Positions 52,640 through 63,553 of a stretch of DNA of 64,000 nt are shown in pieces. The notes below the pieces were generated by a model. That model saw only the letters and a list, made by a program, of their open reading frames with translations, was not told where the DNA came from and made no database searches. Within the stretch, counting starts at the first letter, position 1. Every line of letters starts with the position of its first letter. The stretch comes from JACDER01 sp963842575 (lineage in GTDB: Bacteria; Actinomycetota; Thermoleophilia; Gaiellales; Gaiellaceae), in contig CAWJGS010000004.1 in NCBI GenBank assembly GCA_963842575.1, positions 434,001 to 498,000 on the forward strand. The letters run 5' to 3'. A program made the position numbers and the translations under genes.

Positions 52640-55407
52640 ATGTGCGATTGCGCGCAATCGGAGTATGGTTGGTCGATCGTCGAGACGACCCTCACCCCTG
52701 GTCGGAGCTGGCCCCGGATCGATGTACGGCGGTCGCTGCCGCCGACGCTGGCCGGAGCGCTCGTCGCCCTGCTCGTGCTCGCGCTCTCGCCCACGCCGCA
52801 ACCGACGCACACGCGCGCGTCTGCAGCGACGCTGAGTTCCCTGCCCCTCGCGGCCGGGTCGCTCGTCTCGCGCACACTCGGGCGCGACCAGGTCGCGTAT
52901 CGGGTTCACCGAAGCGGAAGCGGCCTCGTCGCGCGAAACGCGCCCCAGGCGCTCTCCGCCCGCTTCGGCGCGCACGGAGTCCAGGTGCGCTCGGGCGAAG
53001 ACACCCTTTCCCTGCGCCTGCGCGCGACCGGCTACGGGCGCTCGCTGGAGCCGGTCGTAGCCGCAGCACCCACAGCGCACGCGAACCGCGTCTCCTACCG
53101 GCGCGGCTCGCTGACGGAGTGGTACGCGAACGGGCCGCTCGGGCTCGAGCAGGGCTTCACGCTGAAGGCGCCGCCGGCCGGTGACGCGGACCGGGCCGCT
53201 GACGCTCGCCCTCTCGCTCTCCGGCAGCCTGCAGCCCGGCGCTCGAGCGCGGCGCGCGCTCACTCAGCTTCGCCGGCTCGAGCCTGCGCTACACGGGCCT
53301 CACCGCCTTCGACGCCGCGCGGGCACAGGCTGCCCGCCCGGCTCGAGCTGCGCGGACGACACGCTCCTGATCCGGGTGAACGACGCAGGCGCCCGCTACC
53401 CGCTCACGATCGATCCCGTTCATCCAGCAGGCGAAGCTGACCACTGACGGCGCCGCGAACACTTTGCTGGGCGCTCGGTCGCGACTGGCGGACGATCGAC
53501 GTCGGCCATCGGCGGACTTCGGGCGCGTGGCCTGCCTACGTCTTCGTCAAGCCGGCCGGCGGCTGGGCGAACGGGACACAGACGGCCAAGCTGACCGCCT
53601 CGGACGGCGTTCGCGGCTCGGGGTCGGTCGCGATCTCGGGCGACACGATCGTCGCCGGCGCCCTGCGGCAGACGTCTCCGGCCACACCGGGCAGGGCGCC
53701 GCCTACGTGTTCGTCAAACCCGCCGGCGGGTGGGCAAGCGGAACGCAGACGGCCAAGCTGACCGCCTCTGACGGCGCCCGGTCCGACCGGCTCGGCTGGT
53801 CGGTCGCAATCGCCGGCGACACGATCGTCGCCGGCGCTCCTCCCCAACCGGTCCCGTCGACGCGGGCGGCCGTTACGTCTTCGTCGAAGCCGGCGGGCGG
53901 CTGGGCGAGCGGGACCGAGACGGCCAAGCTGACCGCGTCGCGACGGCCGCTGCTCTCGGCTTCTCGGTCGGCCATCTCCGGCGACACGATCGTCGCCGGT
54001 GCCTCGATACTCAGTCTCGCGAGCCGTCACCGAGCAGGGCAACGCCTACGTCTTCGTCAAGCCTGCCGGGGGTTGGGTGAGCGCGACGCAGACGGCGAAG
54101 CTGACCGCGTCCAACGGCCGCCGCGTATGACCATCTGGCGCTCGGTCGGTCGCGCTCCGGGCGACACGATCGTCGCCGGCGCCCAGGGGCCGGGCGACGT
54201 GTACGTGTTCTGGAGGCGCCCGGCGGTGGGCGAGCGCGACGCAGACGGCCGGGCTGACCGCAGGCAGCGGCCAAGTGATCGGCTGGGACTCGGGCGACAC
54301 GATCGCCGCCGTACAGGGGGCCAAGCTGACCGCTTCGTCAAGACCCGGCGGCTGGGCGAGCGGGACGGAGGCGGCCCACCTGTTGCCCGCCAGCTTCACG
54401 TCGATCGCGATCGCAGGCGACACGATCGTCGCCGGCACTGCAGACGGGCCGCGCGGTGGCGTACGTCTGCAGGTCCCGGTGGCGATCACGGTGACGAACA
54501 CCTACGTCCCCGCATTCGATTCAGGGCGCTTCGACCTCAAGGTCGGGGAGTCGGTGGTGAAGGCGGCGGCGAGCGACTACGACGTCGGCTCGATCGTGGT
54601 CGCGCCCGGCACCTACCGGGTGTCGGAGAGCGGCGTGGCGGGGACGAGCCCGTCCGACTACTCGACCTCGATCGCCTGCACCCTGAACGGAAACCCGGCC
54701 CGGTCGCGAACGGAACGACTCAGCTGGACGTGACCGTGCGACGGCGACCATGCCGCCTGCGCGATCACCAACCGGCGCAAGGCACGCGTCAGACTGACGA
54801 ACCTGCTGATCCCGGCCTGCCGATCCCGGCCGCTTCGACCTGAAGGTGGCGGGCACAGTGGTGAAGGCGAGCGCCGGGAACGGCGGCTACGGCTCGATCC
54901 AGCTGTCCGGCCGGCACGTACCGGGTGAGCGAGAGCGCGGCGGCCGGGACGAGCCTGGACGACTATGCAACCTCGATCGCCTGCACGGTGAACGGCAACC
55001 CCGGCCCGTCGGCGAGCGGGACGACGCACCTGGACGTCACGGTGGTGGAGGCCGACGTCGTCAAGTGCACGCTGACCAACAAGCGCAAGGCGCAGGTCAC
55101 GCTGACGAAGCACCTCGTGCCGGCATCCGACCCCGGCCGCTTCGACCTGAAGCTGAGCTCGGGCAGTCAGGTCACGGTGGTCAAGACCAGCGCCGGCGAC
55201 GGCGACTCCGGCTCGGTTCAGGTCGCCCCGGGAACGTGGACGGTGCTGGAGAGCGCCGCCTCGGGAACGAATCTGTCCGACTACAGGAGCTCGATCGCCT
55301 GTACGCGAAACGGCAGCCCAGGCCCGAGCGGGAACGGCTCGAGCCTGCAGCTGACGCTGTCACCGGCGGACGTGCTCGTCTGCACGATCACCAACCAGCG
55401 CAAGTAA
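52640..55407 (+). pseudogene. FG-GAP-repeat adhesin with C-terminal beta-sandwich repeats, many frameshifts
   Basis: A large secreted protein can be pieced together from three frames. Its N terminus has a hydrophobic segment (LAGALVALLVLALSPTP) and a roughly 200-residue lead (VSYRRGSLTEWYANGPLGLE). Tandem FG-GAP-like repeats follow with VAIAGDTIVAGAP and FVKPAGGWASGTQTAKLTAS (about six visible). Three roughly 100-residue beta domains end the gene, each with SGRFDLKVGESVVKA or PGRFDLKLSSG, a TYRVSES or TWTVLES strand, and SIACTLNG or SIACTRNG. Frame changes occur at about every 100-300 bases between 53.2 and 54.9 kb, but no stop disrupts the joined reading. A copy of the last domain is stranded at 16570-16877. 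Confidence 0.75.
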
Positions 55408-55523
55408 AGAGCGACGCCTCGACAGACGCCCGGCCCAGGGGCTGGGCGTCGAACCGGCGCGAGTTCCTGCGCCGCTCAGTTGCTGCGGAGGCACGACTCC
55501 GCGACTCCGATGAGATCCCCTTG

Positions 55524-56420
55524 CTACCCCGCGAAGAGCGGCTCGGGCACGCCGCTCACGCCCGGTCGCACGGCGAACACGCTGCCCGACAGCGGATAGC
55601 GCTCGAGCTGCTCAGGAGTCATGTTCTGCCGGGAAGTGGTGATGTAGAGGACGTCCAGGTCGCGCCCGCCGAAGATGCAGCTCGTCGGCTGGGGAAGCGG
55701 CACCTCGACCTCATGCGTGACGGTGCCGTCAGGGGCGTACCGCACCACTCGGCCGGCGCCGTTCTGCACGCTCCAGATGCCTCCCTCGGCGTCCACCGTC
55801 AGCCCGTCCGGGAACGCCCCGCTGCTCTGGTCGACGGTCGCGAACACTCGCCGATTCGAAAGGGCGCCCGCGTCGGGTTCGAAGTCGTAAGCGAAGATCG
55901 CGTAGCGGAAGCTCTCGCCGAAGTAGAAGGTGCCGGCGTCAGGGCTCCAGCCGAGACCGTTGGCACAGATCACCGCATGTTGTTGTCGGCTTAGCTCGAG
56001 ATCTGCGCCGAGGCGGTACAGCGAGCCGGAGGGCTCGTCCCAGTCGATGTCGTTCATCGTGCCGGCCCACCAGCGGCCGCTGCGGTCGACCTTGCCGTCG
56101 TTGAACCGGTTACGCGGCTTGTCGTGCTCGACGTCCATGAGCGGCTCGAGCTCGCCTCCAGGCTCGTAGAAGGCGAGTTGCTTGGCGAGCGCGAGCACGA
56201 GCCCACCGCTCTTCCGTAGGCCGATGGCCATCACGTTCTGGCCTAGCTCAAAGTTCCGTTCGCTCCCGCTCTCAGGCTCCAGGCGGTGGATCACCCCGCC
56301 GAGGTTGTCGGTCCAGTAGAGCGCCTGCTCGCGTACGGACCACATCGGCGACTCCCCGCAGGTGGCCGCGATCCGCTGAACACAATCGCAGTCGCTCGCC
56401 GCGATTCGCGTGGGCCTCAC
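55524..56420 (-). CDS. SMP-30/gluconolactonase-family lactonase
   Basis: The 298-residue six-bladed propeller has the family markers: metal-binding E in GESPMWSVREQALYWTD, NRFNDGKVDRSGRWWAGTMN, ANGLGWSPDAGTFYFGE and PDGLTVDAEGGIWSVQNGAG, with the catalytic Asp in FPDGLT. GTG at 56420 starts RPTRIAASDCDC. No signal peptide. The substrate is probably a sugar lactone. It stands alone, separated from the S51 peptidase paralogue by 145 bases. Confidence 0.9.
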   Translation of the reverse strand: MRPTRIAASDCDCVQRIAATCGESPMWSVREQALYWTDNLGGVIHRLEPESGSERNFELGQNVMAIGLRKSGGLVLALAKQLAFYEPGGELEPLMDVEHDKPRNRFNDGKVDRSGRWWAGTMNDIDWDEPSGSLYRLGADLELSRQQHAVICANGLGWSPDAGTFYFGESFRYAIFAYDFEPDAGALSNRRVFATVDQSSGAFPDGLTVDAEGGIWSVQNGAGRVVRYAPDGTVTHEVEVPLPQPTSCIFGGRDLDVLYITTSRQNMTPEQLERYPLSGSVFAVRPGVSGVPEPLFAG

Positions 56421-56565
56421 CGTCTCTGGAACAGCGTGCCCAGCGCGTCGTGCGGCTCGGTCTTTGCATGTTTGGGCATGGGCCTAGGTGTCGAGGGATG
56501 ACTGCCGGTGTGATGAGTTTCAATCCTCGCACGTGTGGCACGCTCACCGAGCGCCTATCCCGGTG

Positions 56566-57234
56566 TTAGGGAGTGAACAGCTTCCAGTGCCCCTCGGAGA
56601 CGACTTCGACGGTGCCGTCGACCACTTGGATAGCGGTGTCGTCGTCGATCGCGTACGCCGGACCTCCGAGACCGGCCGCCCACCTTTCCGCCTCGGCCAT
56701 GGTGTTCTCCGGCAAATCTGGGTGATCCACGTGCGGGAAGATCGAGAAGTCGACGACTCCCAGCGTGCTGTCGTCACCGGCGGGCGGCTTCCACCCGACG
56801 AAGTCCTCCCCGATCCGGGGGGTCAGCACCATGCTCCCCGCGCTGAACCCTACGTAGACCGTCTCGCTCAGCGACGGCAAGAGGTCCGCCAGCCCGGACT
56901 GCCGCATCCAGTGGCCCAGGTACAGGGCATCGCCGCCATTCACCAGCAGGACGTCTGTCTCTCGGACCCATGGGACCCAGCGCTCTTCATCGATGCTGGG
57001 CAGCGCGGTGAGCTCCAGTACTCCCAAGGACTTCCACCCCAGCTCGCACATGGGTTGGTCGGAGTGACCACTGATGAAACGCCATGCCCCCTCAGGACTG
57101 CCGTAAGGGGACCCGTACCCGCCGGTGGGGATGCAGAGGGCCCTGCACTCGGCAATCGGTTTGCCGAGTAGGCCGACCAGCGCGTCGTGGATGCTCGTGT
57201 TCTTGATGCCGGCGGACGTGAGAAGAAACCTCAT
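56566..57234 (-). CDS. S51-family peptidase (dipeptidase E-like), paralogue
   Basis: The 222-residue protein begins MRFLLTSAGIKNTSIHDALV and matches the product of 50263-50931 throughout, including VYVGFSAGSMVLTPRIGEDF with the nucleophile Ser and EVVSEGHWKLFTP. The start at 57234 aligns with its paralogue; GGGAGGCAGC precedes it. An upstream in-frame ATG at 57252 would add six residues. The TACGGATCCGTA palindrome lies 52 bases upstream, as for the paralogue. Differences are concentrated in surface loops (GGYGSPYGSPEG against ALYGHPMAGPRQ), so substrate preferences may differ. Confidence 0.86.
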   Translation of the reverse strand: MRFLLTSAGIKNTSIHDALVGLLGKPIAECRALCIPTGGYGSPYGSPEGAWRFISGHSDQPMCELGWKSLGVLELTALPSIDEERWVPWVRETDVLLVNGGDALYLGHWMRQSGLADLLPSLSETVYVGFSAGSMVLTPRIGEDFVGWKPPAGDDSTLGVVDFSIFPHVDHPDLPENTMAEAERWAAGLGGPAYAIDDDTAIQVVDGTVEVVSEGHWKLFTP

Positions 57235-57280
57235 GCTGCCTCCCGGAGTCATTACTGCAGGCCAGAACCTTCTAGGCGGT

Positions 57281-57292
57281 TACGGATCCGTA
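57281..57292. promoter_or_regulatory. palindromic operator candidate TACGGATCCGTA, site 3
   Basis: The third copy is centred 52 bases before ATG 57234 on the minus strand. Reading that strand, TCTCTACCCGCG precedes and ACCG follows, like the other two sites. Confidence 0.76.
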
Positions 57293-57432
57293 CGCGGGTA
57301 GAGACTGGCAAACCACCGAAAACTCATCGGCTCTCCAGGATGGGCTCAGTCCGCGAGAACCGTGCCTCTCGGTACCGGAGTCATTCGCCGGGAGCTACCC
57401 GCCGGTCCGGATGCAGAGGGCGCCGAGATCCA

Positions 57433-60400
57433 CTAGCCGGCCGCAGGCCAGAAGTGCTGGCAGCCGATGCGGCTGGAGAAGAACTGGTGCGTGCTCTCGT
57501 TGGCAAAGGTGATCTGAGGCGCGACGTCGCGAACGAGGACATGGTCGACCCGGGCGTAGGCGATGGCGCGCGCGAGACCGGACTTGCGCGCGGCCGACGC
57601 GAGGAGCGAATCCACGCGGGGATCGTGGAGGTGCGAGGCGTTGTACACCGTGCGGCGCGCGTACGCGTCGAGGAAATCGCCGGGATTGGCGGGATCGCCT
57701 CCATACCCGTCGACGGCCAGATCCCAGGGTGCACCGGGTTTCAGCATGTGGGTCCAGAACTGGTCGCCCGGGAAGCACTTCACCTCGACGTCGATGCCGA
57801 TCGCGGCGAGGTTCTTGACGATGATCTGGGCTGCTCGCGGGCCGCCGCCGTACCGGTTCAGATCCCGGTAGCAGTAGAGCAACGCGGTGTGACGGCCGCG
57901 GCCGGCGAGACGACTGGCTGCGGCGACATCCGGTGTGAGCGGATAGATGTGCTCGTCGCGGAAGCCCGGGACGCCGGGCGGGAGGTACATCTGCGCGACC
58001 GTCGCATGCGCGTAGAAGGTGCCGCCGTTCGCCGCCAGGGCTCGTCGGTTGACGGCGTAGTTGACCGCGCGGCGCATGCGCGCGGTCGCGAAGAGCGGCC
58101 GACTCGTGTTCAGTCTGATCATGTCGACCTCGGAAGAGGGAACGACGAAGTACTGCTGCTCGCCGCGACGCGCGGCGGGGCTGCCGGCGCCGTAGAGACG
58201 TTCGAGGCCGGCGCTCCGGTCGGCAGGGACGGCGTCGATTGCGTAGTCGAGACGTGACGCCTCGACGGCCTCGATGGGATGCTGCGGGCCGATGACGACG
58301 TCGATGCGGCGCGGCCGCCGGGGCCGGTCGCCGTGGTAGTTCGGGTTGCGGAGGAGGACGAGGCTGCGGCCCGGGGTCGTGGCCGCGAGGTAGTACGGGA
58401 CCTGCCGACGGAAACGGGCCGCTCACCGGCTTGAGCGGCATGTTGCTCGGTACCGCACAGAACGGAGACGTGGCGAGACGCTTGGGTAGGTCGGGGGCGG
58501 GGTGCGTCACCCGGATCGTGAGCCGGTCGCCGCGCGCGCTGATCCCGGCAATGTGCGGCGCCTTGCCGGCCATGTAGGCCGCGGCGCCGACCACGTCGGG
58601 CAGCTCCATTTGACCCGGCCCCGAGCCGCCGAGGCCCATGCTCTTGCGCGGGCTGAGACTGCGCTCGATCGTGTGCTTGAAGGTCTCCGCGGTGACGAGC
58701 TCGTTCGACGGCGGCGAGAAGCGCAGAGCCCGGGCGGATCACGAACGTGAACGAGCGGCCGCCGTCGCTCACGATGGGCGCGGCGCGGGCAGCGTCCGGC
58801 GCGAGCCGCAGGCCGGCCAGTCCAGGCTCGTCCGGATAGCGGAGCAGCGTCGAGCAGATCGCAGACACGATCGGACCGTCGTCGATCGTGTTCGCGACCG
58901 CGGGGTCGAACACCGTGATGTCCCTCGGCACGCTCACCACGAGCGTGCCGCCCGTCGGCTCCGCGGCCGGCGGCGGCTGGACGCTCACCCACACCTTGCC
59001 CTCCGCCACGACGAGCGCCTGCGGGCTTCCGCCCACCGTGACGGGTGCGCTGGGCTGGTTCGTGCGTTCGTCGATGCGCGTAAGCGTCCCGTCGCCGGAG
59101 TTCGCCACCCAGACGCTCCCGTCGCCTTCGGCGATCGCAGAGGGCGCGCTTCCGACCGTCGACCGTCGTCGTCGACGGAGTTCCGGTCGCCGGGTCGATC
59201 GACTTGACCGTCCCGTCGAGCTCGTCGGTGACCCAGACCGCGCGCCGGCCGACCGTCACCGCCGACGGCCCACGTCCGACCGTGATCGGGGTGATGCGCA
59301 CCGGTCGCATCGACGCGGACGACGAGGTTCTCTTCGCGGTCGACGAGCCACGAGCTGCCGAAGCCCTGCGCCACCGCAGCCGGCGCGACATTCGGGTCGA
59401 TCCGGCTCAGCGTCCGCCCGCTCCGAGCGTCGATCCGCGTCAGGTACCCGGCGCGAGGCGCGACGACGACCGAGTCCCGCCCCGCGGCGATCGACCCGCC
59501 GTCCCCCAGGACCACCATCGGCAGCCGCCGGACTCGGGCGGCGGTGTCGAACGTCGGGTCGATCTGGTCGAGCGTGAGGGAGCTGTCCGTAGGGCTCGAG
59601 CCGACGGCCCAGAGGCTCCGATTGGTAGCCGCGAGGCCCTGCGCCGGCCTGTCGAGAGAGATCGAAGCGACAACCCGCCGGGACGACGGCGAGATCCGTG
59701 CGACGGAGCGAGCGTCGGGAGACGCGACCCAGATCGATCCGGCGCCGTACGCGATCGCTCCCGGGCGCGAATCAACGGCCATCGAGCCGAGGAGATGCGC
59801 GGATGCCGCGTCCACCACGGCGACGGCATTCCCGTGGACCGGCGCGGCTGCCCCGCGATGGGCCTTCACGAAAGGCCACTGCGATGATCGCAGCCGCCGC
59901 GCTCGACGACGATCACGATCGCCACTCCCCAGGCCGATCCGTCGCCGCCGCGGCGGCGACGCGGCGGAGCCGGGACAGCGGCTGTCGGTTCCCGAGACGC
60001 GGAGCCGCCAGTGCCGGGTCGTGTTGCAGGATCGCCTGCTCGAGGGCGCGCAGCTCGACCCCGGGCTCGATCCCGAGGTCGCCCGCCAGCCTCTGCCGGC
60101 CGTCGCGGTAGCGGGCAAGCGCATCGGCCTGTCGACCGTCGCGATAGAGCGCAAGCATCAGCTGCCGGAGCACGCGCTCGTCGTGCGGCTCGGCCGCGAC
60201 GGCGCGCTCGAGGCCGGGAATCGAGCTCGTGGTGGCGACCGAGGGCGAGGGCGACGTCGACGCGCTCGGACCGCGCGGTGCGCCGCTCGTCGTCGAGCCT
60301 CGCCGCTGCGAAGCGGGCGTCCGCTCTCGAGTGCGACATCGGACAGCGCATCCCCGCGCCAAAGGCCGAGCGCCTCGTCGAATGCCTTCAGCGCCTCGTC

Positions 60401-60755
60401 GAGCTCGTCCGCGGCGACCGCGGCGCGTGCGCGTCGAGACACTCGGTGAAGCGCGTCGCGTCCAGTCGCACGCGTCACGCTCGACGATGTATCCAGGTGC
60501 ACGGGTGACGATGACCGAGGCGTCACCGAGCGCGCCCCGGAGCCGTGACACGTACTCGTGGACCATGTGCCGCGCGCTGGCCGGCGCCCGCTCACCCCAG
60601 ACCGAATCGATGAGCGTGTCGACCGACACGACCTCACCGACGTGCAGCACGAGGGCGCCGAGCAGCGCTCGCTCGCGGGCACTCGGCAAATCCACCTCAC
60701 GACCGTCGACCAGCGCCTCGAGACGTCCAAGAATCCGAAAAGTGACCTTCGTCAC
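57433..60755 (-). pseudogene. fusion of BTAD/SARP DNA-binding domain, membrane helix, beta-propeller and SBP5 solute-binding domain; many frameshifts
   Basis: From GTG 60755 the gene encodes a winged-helix and BTAD part of the SARP type (VTFRILGRLEALVDGREVDL, continuing LPSARERALLGALVLHVGEV and VHEYVSRLRGALGD, then RQLMLALYRDGRQADALARY). A short hydrophobic stretch follows (VAIVIVV then AAAAIIAVAF, in two frames). Next are YVTN-type beta-propeller repeats (GSIWVASPDARSVARISPSS, then GRRAVWVTDELDGTVKSIDP). Last is a family 5 extracellular solute-binding domain (VSVPRDITVFDPAVANTIDD to NESTHQFFSSRIGCQHF). At least eight frame changes interrupt it, with clusters near 60.2-60.5, 59.9, 59.3, 59.16, 58.73 and 58.40 kb. 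Joined length is about 1,100 residues. Topology suggests a one-piece membrane receptor-regulator. Confidence 0.7.
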
Positions 60756-60887
60756 GTCTAACCAGGATCGCACAACCGCGGCGCGGGGTCTCCAGCACGA
60801 GCAGTCCCATGCCTGCCCGCGTGTCGAGAGGCCCCAATAGAGCGCCGATGGAGCGTCCGTAGAGCGGCCCCGACGCATGATCGATCC

Positions 60888-61409
60888 ATGCGCACGATCT
60901 CAATCATCGTCGGCACTGCACTCGTTGCGATGTCGCTTGCGGCGACACCCGGCCGCGCGGTTCCGACGCGGATGTCTGGGGTGGCGCTTGGAGCGCCGGG
61001 CAGCTCCCCCGCGGCTGAGTACTCGCTTGCAGTCACGCGCATCTGCGCCGGGCGCGCTCCTCTTCGAAGGTACACATGAGATGGGAACGCGATCCGACGC
61101 GCTCGAGATCGCAGCCGCCATCCGAGCCTCGACCGCGCGACGACTCGTGCGCGTCACAGCTCTTTCCGTCCCACCCGAGCTCCAGGACAGGAGCAGCCGT
61201 TGGATCTCGTCGCAACGCCGACTCGCGTCGCTCTATGCGCGATTGTGGGTTCGCATCTACGACACCATCGACGCCGCCCGCACCCCGGCACAGCTGGCCA
61301 CTCTCCCCAAACGCCTCCAGAAGCTCGTGCACGCGCCCGACCCTTGAAGTCGACTGCCGGACGCCTCGAGCTCAAGCTCCACGTCCCCGACTGCACCGGC
61401 GGAGGCTGA
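60888..61409 (+). pseudogene. small exported protein, two frameshifts
   Basis: ATG 60888 starts a signal peptide (MRTISIIVGTALVAMSLAAT), then SPAAEYSLAVTRICAG. The frame changes near 61050 and continues ALLFEGTHEMGTRSDALEIA to LVHAPDP near 61347. A further shift gives a short ending STAGRLELKLHVPDCTGGG at 61409. Joined, it is a helical, Arg-rich exported protein with one cysteine near the start and one near the end, as in the small protein at 42162. No domain recognised. It is divergent from the BTAD fusion gene. Confidence 0.5.
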
Positions 61410-61463
61410 GATCTCGTCCTGCTGCCCGTCGCAGTGACTCTGGTGAACTGGCGCTGAACCGCC

Positions 61464-62048
61464 TCAGCATCCTCCTTCGCCGGGAAGGAGTGAGAAAAGT
61501 GTCTTGTCGATCCGTCTGCCGTCGGGCTTGGGCATGGAACGGACGACGCCCTCGAGTGTGAAGCCGGCGCGCTCGAGGACACGCTCGGACGCGGTGTTTC
61601 CGACGTTGACGTAGGCGGCCACCCGCTCGATCCCGAGTGAGAACGCGTGCTGAGAGAGCAGGCGCGCGATCGTCGTCGCTACGCCGCGACGCCGGGCATG
61701 CGGCAGCACGAAGTAGCCGATCTCGACGATCTTCCGCTCGGAGTCGAGGTGGTGCAGCGTGCCACCCCCGACGACCTCGCCGCTGCGCGCATCAAGAGCA
61801 GCGAGCGCCAACAGCCGTCCTCGTTCGGCCAGCATCGGTAGCTCGTGGATCGAGGCGACGAGCCCGTCGCGATCGAAAGCCGGAAGGTTTCCGGCCTCGC
61901 GCAGCTCAGGGTCGCGGAACGCCGGCAGGATCGCGTCGACGTCGTCGAATGACGGGTAGCGCAGGATGACGTCGCCTGCGCGGATCCCCTCCGGAGGCAC
62001 GGCCAGGCGCAACGTCGCTTCCGGGGAGAGTGGTTCGCTCACAGCCAT
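61464..62048 (-). CDS. GNAT N-acetyltransferase (RimJ/RimL type)
   Basis: The 194-residue acetyltransferase has the N-terminal GDVILRYPSFDDVDAILPAF, the central strands IVEIGYFVLPHARRRGVATT with the acetyl-CoA pyrophosphate loop (ARRRGVAT), and IERVAAYVNVGNTASERVLERAGF with the conserved Asn. Its size and pattern match RimJ/RimL enzymes that modify ribosomal protein or small-molecule amines. Start ATG 62048. Convergent with the small exported gene, divergent from the small protein at 62123. Confidence 0.9.
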   Translation of the reverse strand: MAVSEPLSPEATLRLAVPPEGIRAGDVILRYPSFDDVDAILPAFRDPELREAGNLPAFDRDGLVASIHELPMLAERGRLLALAALDARSGEVVGGGTLHHLDSERKIVEIGYFVLPHARRRGVATTIARLLSQHAFSLGIERVAAYVNVGNTASERVLERAGFTLEGVVRSMPKPDGRRIDKTLFSLLPGEGGC

Positions 62049-62122
62049 CTCAACCGTACGGTAGCCCGCTGCCCTTCGCGGGTTTAGGCTTGACGCCTCA
62101 TTCGGAACCCAAAGGAGGCGAA

Positions 62123-62387
62123 ATGCACGCTGTAGTCGTACGAGTCAGCATCAACGATTCGGATAGCGCCGACGACGCACCTGCGTGGTGAGGTCGTGCC
62201 GCGCGTCTCGCAAGCGCCAGGATTCGTCACCGGTTACTGGACTCGGAAGGACGACACTGGGCTCTCGATGATCATCTTCGACTCGGAGGAAGAGGCGAAC
62301 CGTGCGAGTGAGCTCATCCCTTCCATGGTTCCGGACAGCGTCACTCTCGAAGGCGTCGAAGTTCGCGAGGTCGCGGCTCACGCCTGA
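62123..62387 (+). pseudogene. small ABM-like/dimeric barrel-type protein, one frameshift
   Basis: ATG 62123 has a good AAAGGAGG upstream and starts MHAVVVRVSINDSDSADD; this frame stops at 62191. A shift near 62178 gives HLRGEVVPRVSQAPGFVTGY, then WTRKDDTGLSMIIFDSEEEA and LEGVEVREVAAHA, ending 62387. Joined, it is an 86-88 residue ferredoxin-like dimeric alpha/beta barrel protein (antibiotic-biosynthesis-monooxygenase-like). Only one base is out of place. Confidence 0.68.
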
Positions 62388-62404
62388 CTTCGGCGCCCTT
62401 GCGG

Positions 62405-63419
62405 CTACTTCAGTCCGATCACCATTGAGTCGGGACCGATCAGGTGCTCCACGCGTGTGCTCGTGAAACCGGCTTCGGTCATCCAGCCCATGCAGTCGGC
62501 GCCTGTGTAGTCGAAGCCGCCCTCTGTCTCGATCAGCATATTCAGGCTCATCAGCAATCCAAACGCGTTTTGCGAGCGGTCGTCGTCGATGATTGCCTCG
62601 TAGACGATTAGCGCGCCACCGGTGGGCAATGCATCGTGCGCCTTGCCGATCAGCATCCGCTTTTCGTCCAGGTTCCAGTCGTGCAGGATGTGCCCGAGCA
62701 TGACCACATCAGCGTTCGGGAGGTCGTCTGTGAAGAAGTCGCCGCCGACGAACCGGAGTCTTTCCTGCATGCCGTTGTGCTCGACGAACTCCTCGAACAG
62801 AGGCGCGACCTCGGGCAGGTCGAAGCCGACACCCGTGAGGTGTGGGTTGGCGAGCGCGATCTGCACGGCGAGGTCGCCCTGTGCGGTCCCAACATCCACG
62901 AAGGTCGTGTGTTCATTCCAGGGGAACTTCTGCGCGATCGCCAGGTTGGCACCGTGGCTGAGGCCGGACATCGCGCTGAGAAACTGCTTCAAGCGGGCTG
63001 GATCGGCGTAGAGTGCTTCGAAGAAAGGTGTCTCCCCGGACGCCGCCTCGTTCTGAAGCCGGCCCGTTCGCAACGCTTTGGTGAGGTTTCCCCAGAACCC
63101 GTACAGGCGGTGATTGGCCATCTCCAGAATCCCGCCGACGTACGAGGGTTTGCGCTTGTCCAGGAAGAGATCGGTGCTCGGCGTGTTGCTGTAGATCCCG
63201 TCGCGGCGCTCGAGGAAGCCCAAGCGCGACAAGAGCGTCGAGGAAATCGAGTGAGGACCGTGGGTGCAGGCCAAGTCTGTCCCGCAGGGCTTCAGCATCC
63301 TCGGGTTGTCTCGCGAGCTCCGTGAACAACTCCATCTCCACAGCGCTCAAGAGCGTCTTCGACGCCCAGAAACCGAGGCCGACCTGCATGATCTGATCTG
63401 GCGTCGGTTGTTCGCTCAC
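62405..63419 (-). pseudogene. SAM-dependent O-methyltransferase, one frameshift
   Basis: The start (MSEQPTPDQIMQVGLGFWAS, ATG 63419) gives the helical dimerisation domain with LHPRSSLDFLDALVALG. Near 63215 the frame changes and LERRDGIYSNTPSTDLFLDK continues to 62405. It includes the SAM motif FVDVGTAQGDLAVQIALANP, FDLPEVAPLF, GGDFFTDDLPNADVVMLGHI and the catalytic His in ILHDWNLDEK. Joined length is about 337 residues. Family as the gene at 736 (acetylserotonin O-methyltransferase-like). One extra or missing base is the only lesion. Confidence 0.82.
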
Positions 63420-63553
63420 GCTAATCCTCCTCGATAGCCGGCCCGTGCCCTAGACACTTCTTCGACTCGCGGATCCTAGTCGGAGCTTTCGGGCATCCCG
63501 CCCGCCGAGAGATCAAACTGTGGCGATTCGACACTAACCGGGAAGGGGACTCC

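Noticed and set aside
62123..62387. In-frame TGA at 62189 as a selenocysteine codon
   Set aside because: The downstream homology is in a different frame, so a frameshift and not UGA read-through explains the break.
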